Shown: positions 1 through 10,809 of the stretch, piece after piece | How the letters are laid out: every line of letters begins with the position of its first letter | Numbering within the stretch: position 1 is the first letter of the stretch | Assembly: GCA_033807695.1 (NCBI GenBank) | Contig: CM066302.1 | Coordinates: 3,472,001 to 3,536,000 of the forward strand | Direction: 5' to 3' | Source: Daedaleopsis sinensis | Taxonomy: Eukaryota > Basidiomycota > Agaricomycetes > Polyporales > Polyporaceae | DNA: 64,000 bases | Program-made: the position numbers and the translations under genes | Notes under the pieces: model-generated | Told to the model about the DNA's origin: nothing | The model's input: the letters and a program-made list of their open reading frames with translations, nothing else | The model's database searches: none

Positions 1-492
1 ACGTGTGCAACTGACCGTCTCGTTCAAAAAACGACTTGGCACTTTATTGTTTTCGGTCCTCCTTGTCCTCCTCATAGCTACATCCAGGGAGCAACAACCA
101 CTGGATGGGATGGCCGCTCAAGCACTCCCCATCTGGCATCAACTCATTGGCACAATTTTTACAATAGGATGATGATCGCAGACGTTGCCGGTGGGAGTAC
201 TGGAGTCTGAAGCAACCGGTATGTTTAGTACGACTGTTGTACTGTAGTTAACAACAATATGGTGTGTCTGCTTAGGCTTGTCGTCAAGACACCGCGTGGC
301 TCATGCGCGTGCAGGTTCTAGTGCGCAGAAGCACAACAAGTGCTCCGTGGCGTATCGAGAGCGTTGTTTTCACTCGGGTCTGTTCTACTCCTAATCACCG
401 CGTCAGCTCAAGTCGGCCTCCGCAGATGGCAAGTGCTTGGTATAAGAGATGCGCTCTGTACACACATAGTACCGAAAAATTGCTCCTGTAGT

Positions 493-3178
493 AACTGCTC
501 CTCATTTCATACACAACCTCTCTTGCGATGTCCGGTGACATCCTACTACTAGTCCCTTGAAGCTCCGGAAATCGCGCCCAAAGATCTACGCCAGTATATA
601 GCCGTCTGCACGGTGAGTCACGTACCTGCTCAGTTGTCTTCGATGCCGGGAAGCTCACACATTCAGTTCAGACGAGTCTAGCTTGGGTCGAAAGATCTAA
701 GGAAGAGTGCCAGCTAACAACGAGCGGAAGCGGATCCCATACAAGCCATACTACTGCAACGTCAGACACCAACAAACGCGGCCATCCACAAGCTTTTGAT
801 GATCATGAGATTGAAAGCCATGCAGCTCACTGCGACAAACGGCGACTCAACATGGACCGCAATGTACCATCCCTCGAACAGTCACACAGCGTCCTGCGCC
901 ACAAAGGGCGTGCTCAGCCTCATAGTATAAATCGTCGCTTTCACTCTCTTCCTGCTAGACTGCCTTTGGTGGACAGTCCGGATAGTAAGATGACAACATG
1001 GCAGAGAGCCATATTGAAGACGGAGGATAACTCCCTCATCCCCACCGAAGCATCCGGAGAATATGGTATGCATCGCATTCCGAAGTTAGGGCACAACTGA
1101 TCGTCGATTTGGTAGGGATGCTTTACACTCTTACCTTGGTGAGCAGATCCCGCCCTTGCCATTTTGGATGGATGCGAAGAGCTGACAAAAACAGAGAATG
1201 ACGTCCGATTCCACGATGAACTGCGATCTCAAACCATACAAGGGCACGAAATATCGTCTCGCAATAGACACTGGTATGAGCTCATTTGTAACAATGAACA
1301 TACCGACTGATTTTAGTTCTTCTAGCTGACAGCGCCTTGTAAGTATGAGCCACACATGATGGGAGATGGTTCTAACCAATGAATGACTTCGAAGCCGGTT
1401 CTATGGTAGTGACTTCGAAGAGCTTAGGTTCAAGCGCGGAGAATATAAGGAGAATCCCTGGCCAGAAGGTTCACCTGGACACAAGGGTCGGAATCGACAT
1501 CCCACCATTCCGCTAGGCGTCAAGGAATGCGCACTAGATTCTGCCCACTACGGATACGTTGATGGTGGCATTATCCGTGAGTGTACTGGCCTGTCTATGG
1601 TATTACACTTCCCACTCAATACCGTGATGCAGATATATATCGATGGGGAGACAAGATCCCTTTTACAGCTCCTAGCTGGGACTGGCAGAAGAACGCCTCG
1701 TGCAAGACGTCTGTCACCCTAACGTTTCCGCGTGTTCTCGCAAGCGCAGCCGGCCGTATCACTGTGCAGCAACCCGTTGACGGGAATTTAGGTTTGGCAA
1801 TCCCCGGGTATGTCACACCTTTCTCTATCCATCGCTTCTGACTCATGTAAGGTCCAGCTTCAGGTATCCATGGGACAGATCTAAAGAGGGATCGGTCACA
1901 TCATCGGTGACGAAGAAGGACAGATTGGTGAGCGTAGCTGAGGTTGTACATTGGCCGGTCGTATCTCATCAACTTGAATTGCTTGTAGACATTTTTTGAC
2001 ATCATCAGCGATTGCTCCGAAGGTCCGCTTGTTGATGATGTGAGTCAGTACTACTCATGTGTGGACCGTTTTATTCATTCCATATCGCCCGACCCCCATA
2101 GCCTGCCCAGCTAACCATACGTCTCTTGATCCCAAATGAAGAACGCGAAGAACGCACGGTCGAAAGACAGTACGTGGCACTCTTTCAAAGTATGTGGTCT
2201 CTCTGAACCCTCTTCCAGACGCAAGAGCTTCCTATACTACGGACAAGGTGAACCTTGCGGCATACTAGGCGTGGACGAGAAGCTGCTTCTCCCCGTTTAC
2301 ACCCCCAAGCTTGAGGTTTGGTCAAGTTATAAATACGTGCCGCGAACCAGCATTGCATACGATATGTGGAGGCTCAGACTCATATCACTCACCTTGATGA
2401 CTCCGACAGAGGAGGACCCTGATTACGAGTCAATAGACGATGACTGGGATCAGAATTGCATATCCATGCCCAGCACGCCAGATCCCTTGGCTGGAACGTC
2501 ACCCGGAATCCCCGTGGCCTTCGATACGGGTTAGTCGTCAGCCCCAAGCGATTTATGATACCCACTGATACATATGCCAGATGCGGGATGCAGTGTGCTT
2601 CCGAAAGCGGTCGTCCAGAGAATCTGGGAAGAATGGTTCAAAACCGAGCCCAACGCATTCCCGAAGTATGGGTCTAAAGGCGAAATGCCACCGCCCATCT
2701 GGCACAAGCGTGAAGACAAATATGCGCATCACGATCTGCTCTTTAAGTTCATGGATCATGCGGGCGAGACATACACCCACAGATGTGGTGCAGAACATTT
2801 TCTGACTAGTCCATGGGAACTCCCTGATGGAGCCCACTGCTCGCTGCTTGCGTATCACTCGAAAGAAACGTCAGCGACGGATTACATTCTGGGAATGGTG
2901 CGTACTGTTACTGTATGGGCCGTTCATGCCATCCCATACCTTCATCGTCGACATGGGTCTGATTGTACTCATTTTGTGTAGAACTTCTTCTGGGCCAACC
3001 TCGTGAGGATGAACACGGAGGATCATGCACCGGCCATCCAGTTTGCTGCTCAACGCGTGGTGGAGGAGGGCAGCAAATCGGCGGTGCATGGGATCTAGGA
3101 ATCCATGCGCACCTTCCGCCGAGGATCCAGGCTCTCGCGCGCGATCAACCCGAGGTGTATCCCGAACCCAGTGATTGA
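493..3178 (+). pseudogene. Decayed pepsin-like aspartic protease copy
   Basis: This is a diverged copy of the intact minus-strand gene at 19706-22474. Conserved blocks include the propeptide-like segment ending ILKTEDN.LIPTEASGEYG, the N-lobe catalytic region near 1255-1335, the C-lobe catalytic region near 2515-2600 and the C-terminal exon ending VYPEPSD. Several lesions are visible. The aligned start ATG is not ATG. About 4 extra bases near 552-562 shift the first exon and create a stop. With the splice sites used in the intact copy, the two catalytic DTG motifs read DTA (about 1269 joined across the intron) and DTD (about 2528 joined across the intron), changing the invariant glycine in both lobes. 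I infer a non-functional relic. If other splice sites were used, the DTA/DTD reading would change, but the frameshift and lost start would remain. Confidence 0.8.
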
Positions 3179-3470
3179 GCTTCACGCGTCACGGGCTAGA
3201 GAACGTCGATATCTCGTCACTCATATACCACTTTCCCCATATCCCTTATGCGTCCTCATGATATTCTGATTAATGCGAGCCGAGCAAGGGACTAGCCACC
3301 CTTCGCGGTCGCACTCACAGACGTATGCGGACAATTCAAGTCAGGCCTGCGATGGCCAGTGTCGGACTATCTCATAGTACATACATAACGAGTACACATT
3401 ACTGAGGAACTTATATACATCCGCTATACGAAACCACACTACCCTCCATCCACCCGCCCACGGGCTGCTC
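3179..3470. other. Shared 3' spacer between protease copy and BTN1 tail
   Basis: The two convergent genes are separated by about 290 bases. The segment matches the complement of 19409-19705, including the words GCGAGCCGAGCAAGGGACTA and GTCGGACTATCTCATAGTAC. No open frame of interest lies here; it presumably carries the 3' ends of both genes. Confidence 0.6.
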
Positions 3471-3735
3471 TTAAAGGCTCTGGCAGAAGGTCTTCCCGCG
3501 CGCGACCTGCCCCCTGCACAGCTGGATCTCCGTCGGAACCGCGAGGAGTGACGCCATCCGGATACCGGTCGAGTCTGCAAGGCCGATCGAACGGATCTTG
3601 AACTCGCGCTCCTGCCTCGCGCGCTCGGGGTCCGACCCGGATGCGTCGTGCTTCTCCTGGTTGATGCGGTAGAACACGTTCACGCTGCACACGGACGAGC
3701 CGGGCGATGCAAGTTCGATGCGCAATTTGCAAGTC
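3471..3735 (-). pseudogene. Orphan last exon of BTN1/CLN3 (battenin)
   Basis: The minus strand encodes VNVFYRINQEKH and, further on, SIGLADSTGI, MASLLAVPTEIQLC and a terminal GKTFCQSL stop, nearly identical to the C terminus of the complete BTN1 gene at 17220-19408. The similarity begins just upstream of the final-exon acceptor, inside what is the last intron of the parent gene, and there is no sign of the preceding exons: the adjacent bases belong to the downstream flank of an F-box gene. It is therefore a fragment carried along by duplication, without the transmembrane core of battenin. Whether it is transcribed cannot be told. Confidence 0.88.
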
Positions 3736-3754
3736 GGCAAAATTGCAGATAAGG

Positions 3755-5970
3755 GGCGGACTCTCGTTCTACCCGTCACTGGTGAGAGAACGAGAACGAT
3801 GGTTATTGTTGTCGTCTTGCCGTGTGGACAAATGCGTTTAAGCTAATACAAATTGGCACTGCTATAACAAGGGGAAAGTCGAATATTGTTACTCAGATGA
3901 TGATCCAGATTGTACTTCGTGTACCGGTACGCGACGGCGGCGAGTAAACTTCGGTTTGTACCAAGAGACAGGGATGAGTTTCGAGTCCCTGGAGAAAACA
4001 TCAGCAGGGATCGTTGGTGGAGGATCAACGATCGATCAACTCTCGCTACGTACTCGTGTTTATCGTCGTATTCCAACACGAACCTAGGCTCGGCACAGCG
4101 TAGAGGATGAAACTCGGCCCAGGTCGCAGAGGGGTATCCATGGTATAAAAGAGCAACATGCTCGAGATATGGACACTCCTGGAGGATGTCGACAATCTCC
4201 GGACCCCGGTGATTCTTGAAGATCTCGAACCAAGCGTCGCGCTCGTCGTGATCACTACAATATGGGCCGTGGTCGTCATGGAAGTCGAGGTTCAAGCGAA
4301 CGGATCGAAGTGCTTTCATCGGTGTCAACAGACGAGCGATGTGTGCCTGCGCCACAATGTGGTAAATACGGCGAGAATCAGTGCACACGGTGAAAACCAC
4401 TCACATATTCGACTTCTTCCTTGCGATCGACGCGGTAACGGTGAATTTCGAGCTCTGCCAGCTCGGTAAACGTCGATGCGACGTATTGGAGCAGCTCGTC
4501 GTCTGCTCCCGCTGTGTCCGCTGTATAGACGAGTTCGAGTCTGGACAGCCGAGGCATGTCCATGCGTTGGAGGATGCGCATCGTTTCGGCAGCGGAGAGC
4601 AGTGGTGAAGCCCACCAGTTGTGAATCATAGGGCCTGACGGACCGAATTCGTGATAGTATCTGGGACAGTCTCGAAGTGATAGGTGGGTGAGAATGCTTG
4701 TGTTGATGAGAAAGATATCGTCGTCGGGATCAGGATACGCGATAGTAAGAGATCGTAGTCCAGAGAGTACGGTCGAAGGCGGTTCACGAATACCAAGAAT
4801 CGGCGCCCTTCCTATAGCTTTCTTGCGGCGAATCTGAACTGACAGAGTCGCAAGTTGCGTGAGGGAAGAGAGTAGAGTCGGAAGAGAGTCGACCTGTGCT
4901 TGACTGATATACCGACCGTCAATGGTAAGATGTCGTAGCTTTGGCCATGACAGCTCAGCCATAGCCAGAATGGGTGAGGTTTGCATAGGAAGTGCAAGGC
5001 GTGAAATTGTATCGCACATTCTCGGTAGAAGCGCGGAGAGACAGCCGGCTTCGCGGGGGAACACGGTTTTTCGGAGACTCCTCGGGGCCTCAAACCTTGA
5101 CGTCGTATTGTCGACCTCTAGCCAGAATTTTCGTTTGCACGAGAAGGCGGTGAGCTGAGTAGGGATCGCGGAATTCTGCACGGCGTATGACTCAATCGAA
5201 GTGAAGTCAGTCCAGGGGCCAAATGAGAGCGATCGAATGTGGGGACATTTCAGACAGAGCTCGAGCATAGCCAACGGAATATGGAGCGGGATATTGAAAG
5301 TAATTCCAGTGAGTGAACGAAGTTGCTCGAGCAATCCTTTGAAGAACACAGGGGTGATGTTGTATTCGTGGCTGCTCACAATTGTCAATTGACTGCGATC
5401 CATGCGCTAGAAGTTAGAACACAGTAGGTCATACCGGCAGTGGACATACCGGGCAAATGAGCGGACAATAAGGGGAGGATCTTTAACCATGTTCACCTGG
5501 CACCGGCTGAAGAGCACTGGGGCAACAAGTGTCCGGAGCGCACGAGAGCACGAAGAGAGTTCAGAGAGGGCGAAGCCCCCCTTGAGTTCTAACGTAATCA
5601 GACGGAATACGTCTGCGTTTATTGTTTCTAGCCTATAACACAGTTAGCAAAGTCCCCGGCAAGATTAAAAGAGTGTAACAGACGTTGGCCTTCGCTTGCC
5701 GATGGCATTCTGGGTATGATTGTCGAGGGACTCGTCCGAGTTCCGAGTCCTAGTTCGGGGTCTCTTGACTTGACGACTTGGCGGTGCATGGAGTGGCGCT
5801 TGCCATGGGATGAGGAGGGATAGTAGATTATCTAACGCTCTGTTTAGAAGAGGCATTTCTGGTATCAGAGTATTGACATGGCGGTGGTTACGAGGAGGGG
5901 GAGATGAACCATGATTGATGATGGCGCCGATGATTCCTTACCGGCACACCGTGAGAATATGCTCGCCACT
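3755..5970. repeat. Left copy of large duplicated block, F-box side
   Basis: In reverse complement this stretch matches about 23030-25294. The match covers the F-box gene plus about 90 bases downstream (for example GACGGGTAG.ACGAGAGTC at the outer end) and about 110 bases upstream (ATTCTCACGGTG, then GGCGCC). Its downstream end abuts the BTN1-tail copy within a few tens of bases near 3735-3760, which is the unit-to-unit junction. Confidence 0.8.
3843..5856 (-). CDS. F-box/LRR-type protein, left copy
   Basis: This is a paralogue of the plus-strand gene at 23191-25149, with the same exon plan. A short basic first exon starts MPLLNRAL at 5856. It is followed by an F-box-like helix region (VFRLITLELK.., LCRLSSCSRTLRALVAPVLF type), then a long exon at about 4380-5403 with leucine-rich spacing (ITLTSFKLTHLSLRDCPRYY type) and a last exon. 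F-box proteins of this type usually serve as substrate receptors of SCF ubiquitin ligases; that role is inferred from the family. The last 50 or so residues differ from the right copy because the two are read in different frames after an indel near 4045. The gene is otherwise open, so it may be functional. Confidence 0.78.
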
Positions 5971-6201
5971 AGAATAGCTATTAGCGTTCATTACTTCTCA
6001 GTGTTTACGATATAAGTACCTGTACGTAGTTCTAATTCAGATTCTAAATTACATGAAGACGAATAGCGCAGTGCTACTCTAGAGGAAGCACTCATCGCGG
6101 CAAAACGGCGCCTGCCATAGGGTACGACAGACGATTAGCTCACATTGCATTGAGCTTGCGCTAAAGTTGAACGCACACATCTATCCCTCGTTGTCCAACT
6201 A
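5971..6201. other. Spacer between two F-box genes
   Basis: Short spacer on the upstream side of the left duplicated F-box gene and downstream of the next minus-strand F-box gene. I see no coding potential. The similarity to the right-hand unit fades out around 5970, so this is the outer edge of the duplication on this side. Confidence 0.4.
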
Positions 6202-7820
6202 TTAGTCCAAACGAAGCATCCCCGCGCCAAGCATCGGGCCCAAACCCGCCAGGGGGAAGAGTCGCCGTAAGAACTCTACGACATGTTCGCTCTCCGTCCT
6301 GTTGAGCCGCAATCCCGCAATCCACAGATAACGGAGACTGCTCGCCGAAAGAGCGCGGTGACTGTCACTGGCCTGGGCACGCGTGTTCCACGAGTCGAGG
6401 CAGGAGATGTCGTGGCTGAGGGGTAAACTGAGGTTCTCGAGACAGACACAGTGCCGCGCGAACGCTTCGAGAGACGAAATGGAGGGCAGTGGCGTGGCGC
6501 TAGGACCTCCACGAAGAGCAACATGCAGCGAAGCGAGCGCGGGCCAGGACATCGCCATGCTCTCCACATCCGCGTCTGCCATCGCGACACCCGCCGGGTC
6601 CTCGAGGACGAGCGTGCATTTAGAGAGATCGCGGAGCGCCAGCAAGGGGCGCACGTACGCATCGAACGACCGCGGCTGCGCCGGGACGAGCGTGCTCGCC
6701 CGTTTGCACTCTGCGCGCACCACGCGGAGCGACCGCGCGAACCGCGCGCTCAGGATCGACGCGCACCGCGTCCATCCGTCAGTGTCGAGCTCCGGCACGG
6801 AGATTGATAGCGCGACGGTGTGGAACGCCACGGAGTCGATGGCGTCTAGAATGTCTTCGATGTCGCTCGGGACGCCTGCCACTTGCAGGGACTCGATCGC
6901 AGGGAGGCGGATGTTTGAGTGAAATGCGGCGGCATTAGCTTCTCGTGTCCAGGGCCGTGGGCCGCTCAAGGAGCCACGGAATATGAGAGCAAGGGATGCA
7001 AGGCGCGGCATTTTGCTGCAATACGACAGGATGACAGAGGGAGGGGTGGACACGGATCCGAGGTGCAGCGCGCGCAAATGCTGGAAGGCGATGGGCGACC
7101 CGAGTGTCTCCGGGAACTCGATGCCCTCGAATACGAGCTCTTCAACGCACGGCGATTGCGCATCCAAGACTTGCAGCAGACCTGCATGTCCTCTTGAGGC
7201 CGAAGCGCTCCGTTCATGAATGGATGCTGGCAAATCACCTAGAACGGGCGCCGAGCCTGCTTGGACATAGACCGTGACGCGCCGCAACGATGGCGTCAGG
7301 AATGGAAGGCATTGTTCAAGGTGGGAGAATTGCAGCCAAGAGAGCTCTTGAAGATTGGGAAGAATGGTCGTTCCAGACAGCGATGCATGGTGGACCAGGG
7401 CTGCGAAGGCATGGGTACCGAGTCGTTCGCTCGGGCTTTCGATATAGTGGTGCTGGAGCTTGCGCACGCGACGTGCATAGCGTCTGAAGCGCGCCCATTC
7501 ATCATCGTCGATAGGGGCAATGGGTACCTGTCAGCAAAGTAGTTTAGCGAATGCTGCCAAGGACGATTTACAAAACGTACGAAGATGCGCCCGTGAATAC
7601 TCTCATCTCTCGTCTCCAGGAAGGACTTCGGAAGCAATTTGAATAATGGGAACAAACCCGACATCTTGTACCAAAGTAGATCGAGCGCAGGTTCGGAGAG
7701 TGAGTGAGATACATAGGCACAACATGCCAACGTGTCATGGCTGTTCGACGGAAGCTGGGCTAGAACATTGCGAATTATCTCGTCGATGAACCAGATTTTA
7801 TGAATGGTAGCTTTCGTCAT
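6202..7820 (-). CDS. F-box/LRR-type protein, single copy
   Basis: The start is ATG at 7820 (MTKATIHKIWFIDEIIRNVL). An F-box-like N terminus follows (IDEIIRNVLAQLPSNSHDTL, then CAYVSHSLSEPALDLLWYKM), which is typical of Agaricomycete F-box genes. One 53-nt intron at 7528-7580 (GTACGT..CAG) joins GRIF to VPIAPIDDDEWARF. The second exon of about 440 residues holds leucine-rich segments (ILPNLQELSWLQFSHLEQCL) through to the stop at 6202. The family role would be substrate recognition in an SCF ubiquitin ligase. It is not part of the duplicated block, and no close copy is seen elsewhere in the window. The substrate is unknown. Confidence 0.85.
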
Positions 7821-9645
7821 CGGCTACGAATTATGGATCTATAACGACGTTCGTAAGTACCTAGCAGCATTATTCCCATCAGACTACCCGAACGAGAGTC
7901 ACAACTCACTGAGAGATGTTCTCGTGAAGCGGGGCTGCTATGCAGATACCGGGGGCGAGAACGTCGGACGAGATGTGCAAGTTCAACAAGAGGAAGGACC
8001 AGTGGGGGTCTCGCTAAGAGATCGATACGCATTTTAAGCATCCGGGAGCGTATCGCGGGCAGGCGCGCTATAAGTATGGTGGGTTTCCAACGTCACGCCA
8101 AACCTAACGCCGCGCGACCAGCAGGCTCGGGTTTGCCGCCCTCGCCACCATCAGCCATTCAGTCTGAGCTGCCACAGCCGAGGCTGCTGAGCCGAGACAG
8201 CGGTCATTGTGAGCCTGTAGACGAGTGGAGAAATCTCAGTATCGTCTGGAAAGGGTTCGCGCGATGGTCTCACCTATTCATGACGTAACGCGTACTTCGA
8301 GCGTTCTAGCTGCTCTCATGGCTCCTGCCTCATGCCTTTGCTGTACATAACGGGCTCGAGGAGCATCGCATCACGAAGTTGACCTCGAGGACTTCTTGCC
8401 TGCTAGCTGTCGACTAGCCTTTCTTCCAAGCGCTTGAGCAGCGCCGTGCGATTGTAATGGCATACCAAAAGCTTCTAGAAAGGATGGGGCGAGTCAGGGG
8501 TTGCATGTGAGGCGACGATGAGCTGACGCACCGGTACGAGCTTACGCTACGAAACAATAACTGAGACGCCGTGCTGAAACGTCACCATGTCGAATGTTCC
8601 TGTCGGGCTGCAATCATCCGAGTCTGTTTTGTCTGGCACCGCTGCGGTGTGAGAAATCGACAAATGGGGACACCGCGACACCTCTTGACCGACGGGTATA
8701 GCGAGAGCATAGGTGCCAGATAGGCCTTGCAAGCAGGCATATACAGAGGACATCAAGAGGTTTACAACCACACAGACTCACTATCCTGAGCAGATTATGT
8801 CGCCATGTTCGACCTCACTCCTTTGCCCCACATTGAGCGGGCCAAACACCACAGACCAGGGGGGACGCGAATGAACATTCTGGCTGAGACGTACCATTGC
8901 CCATGGTCATACCACAGATGTTCATACAGGCGATGGATGTGTATGGCAGCAGATCCCCGGCAGCTCCTCATGAAAGTCCTAGTTCGAATGACGGGTGTTT
9001 GAGGGTGCCTCTGCTCGACAGCACACGTAGCTGGGGCCCGAGGTGGCCGACCTGACCTAACTGGGTCGGGATGTAGCAAGGCAAGATGTTGTAAAGGCTG
9101 AAGGGATGAGAGGAACGCAGAAGGGTTTTCAGTGTTCACGACAGATTCGCCAAGACGTGTCGGTTCATCGCATTGTCATGGCCAAGAAAGGTGATGTAGG
9201 CGCACGCGTGATGATTGTGATCTCAGTCTATTCCGAAGGTTCTCACGATCATCTTGCGACTCCGAGTCGGACGCGACGTCTTAATGTAAGCGTTAAATCT
9301 TTGGATAGTAGATACCGACAGTTACTCGTCATATTACTGCAAGAGAATACTGCTCCTTTCTTCAATGACATTCACCGTGACAGTGTGCGATCTCATTTGA
9401 CGTGAAATATAACAGCTGGGAGCCAACTCGGGGGTACCTCCTCATGAACTTCACAATTGATAGTGAACAGTGATGTGCGGATCTAACCTATGCAGTTTAT
9501 AGTGGCATACATAGCTCGGTACTGGAGCTCGAGGTGAGAGTTCGTCTAGCACTAACACAACGTGACATGACATGAAAATGACAATCGTCCTAAGATCCCT
9601 TGGCCAGCCAGTAGGATCTTCTGCGAGTCTACAACTCCCTTACTA
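7821..9645. other. 1.8 kb without supported gene
   Basis: Short open frames occur on both strands (for example 8547-8771 minus and 9106-9405 plus), but none has recognisable domains, a consistent intron plan or a paralogue here. The left end would hold the promoter of the minus-strand F-box gene at 6202-7820. The right end is downstream of the small secreted protein gene. Confidence 0.5.
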
Positions 9646-10295
9646 CTACTTGCAGTTGTTCAGAACCCCATTCCCAGCAAGCGCAGCATTGGTAAGCTCG
9701 CTGCCCGCTTGCGCAAGCAGCATCGACGTTGTGTTGTCCGATCTGCATCCCGATTCAGTTCTTCACATCTTAAGAGACAACCACCGCGGCGGAGACTCAC
9801 GAAGACAGGTCCAACAGCGCAAAGTTCACCACAGTCAAGTTTTTGCCGACTGAGTCGCGCAATTCGGGCGTGGCGGGGTCTCCGTTGACGAGCCCGAGGA
9901 GAATTTGCTTGACGGCCGCACCCGCGCCCTGGGCACCGGTTTGCATCGCTTGAATGTCCGTATCGGTGGTGTTATTCCTGTGAATCAACGCCCATGGATC
10001 AGAAAATCACCAAGGAGAGGATTTTGGTGGACGTACGCGGCCATAAGATCAGTGGCGTTGGTCAGGGAGTTCACTGTGGCCGCGAGCTGGGCGACATGGA
10101 AGACGATCTCGCCGCGTGCAATGTTACACTCCAAGTTTCCGAGCTGGCGACGAGTGGCGGGAGCTGGGTTTATCACGAGTCAGCGAGTGCATGATGGTAT
10201 AGGCCAGAATCCCCACACTCACCTGCACTAGCAAAGATGGAGACAGAGCTGACGACATAGGCCGAAATCGCAGCAACAGCGAAGAGGCGAACCAT
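9646..10295 (-). CDS. Small secreted protein, four exons
   Basis: This gene is too broken up to be seen as one open frame. Exon 1 (10223-10295) encodes a signal peptide (MVRLFAVAAISAYVVSS, with a likely cut after FASA). Exon 2 (10037-10163) starts APATRRQLGNLECNIARG. Exon 3 (9801-9977) starts NNTTDTDIQAMQTGAQG. Exon 4 (9646-9742) ends AGNGVLNNCK and stop. The three introns are 58-59 nt with good GT..AG ends and consistent phases. The mature protein is about 120 residues with two cysteines, one near each end (LEC and NNC), which might form a disulphide, and is rich in Ala, Asn and Thr with several N-glycosylation sequons (NATD, NTTD, NLTV, NTTS). It resembles the short secreted proteins common in basidiomycetes; the function is unknown. 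Confidence 0.72.
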
Positions 10296-10443
10296 GATTA
10301 TAACGGTAGAAAGATGGTGTTAGAACGCAGAAAGATGAAGAGAAGTGCTTCGATGACAAAAGTCGACACCGGGTCGAGAGAGGAAGGTTAAGTTAGGTAG
10401 AATGTGAAGAGTGGAATGGGGAACAAACGGATCGCTGGCAAGC

Positions 10444-10449
10444 TTTATA
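10444..10449 (-). promoter_or_regulatory. TATA box for small secreted protein gene
   Basis: The minus strand reads GATATAAAGC about 150 bases upstream of the ATG at 10295. A strong TATA box fits a secreted protein gene with regulated or high expression. The surrounding 10296-10809 otherwise holds no gene. Confidence 0.5.
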
Positions 10450-10809
10450 TCATCTCCAGCAGCTACTCCGCCTCCGATGTCCAGTTGCTGAGGTCGCTGA
10501 GCAGATACTACAAATCGAAACTCTGGCTGCCTCTGCCTTGACGTCGTCAGTCGTTGCCCACGATATCGTGCGCAGAACACTCAACATATCAATTACTTGA
10601 ACTGCGTATACTGAGCTCGCGAGTACCGGTGTGACCGCCGAACAGCATGTCAACAGGCTCGGACGTATTCCGCAGCCGAGGTCTGTGCATCAGCCTACCA
10701 AGAGATTATTGTGGTCGATCCTCATAATTCTCCAACGATGTCGTATCCACAATCGTACATCCTCTCTGTCCACATCTCAAGTAGCAAGCAGAACTAGATT
10801 GTGCTACGT

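Larger units (their letters stand above)
1..3740. repeat. Left copy of large duplicated block, protease side
   Basis: This stretch matches, in reverse complement, roughly 19141-22960. Matches are seen in coding parts (protease, BTN1 last exon) and in non-coding parts: the leader at about 268-315 matches the complement of about 22680-22725, and a CAACAACCACT word near 92-102 has a counterpart near 22890-22910. The similarity is diverged but colinear and still visible near base 1, so the duplication probably continues beyond the window. It ends abruptly near 3725-3740, where it meets sequence matching the far end of the right-hand unit. Homology was judged by eye, so the outer limits are approximate. 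Confidence 0.8.
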
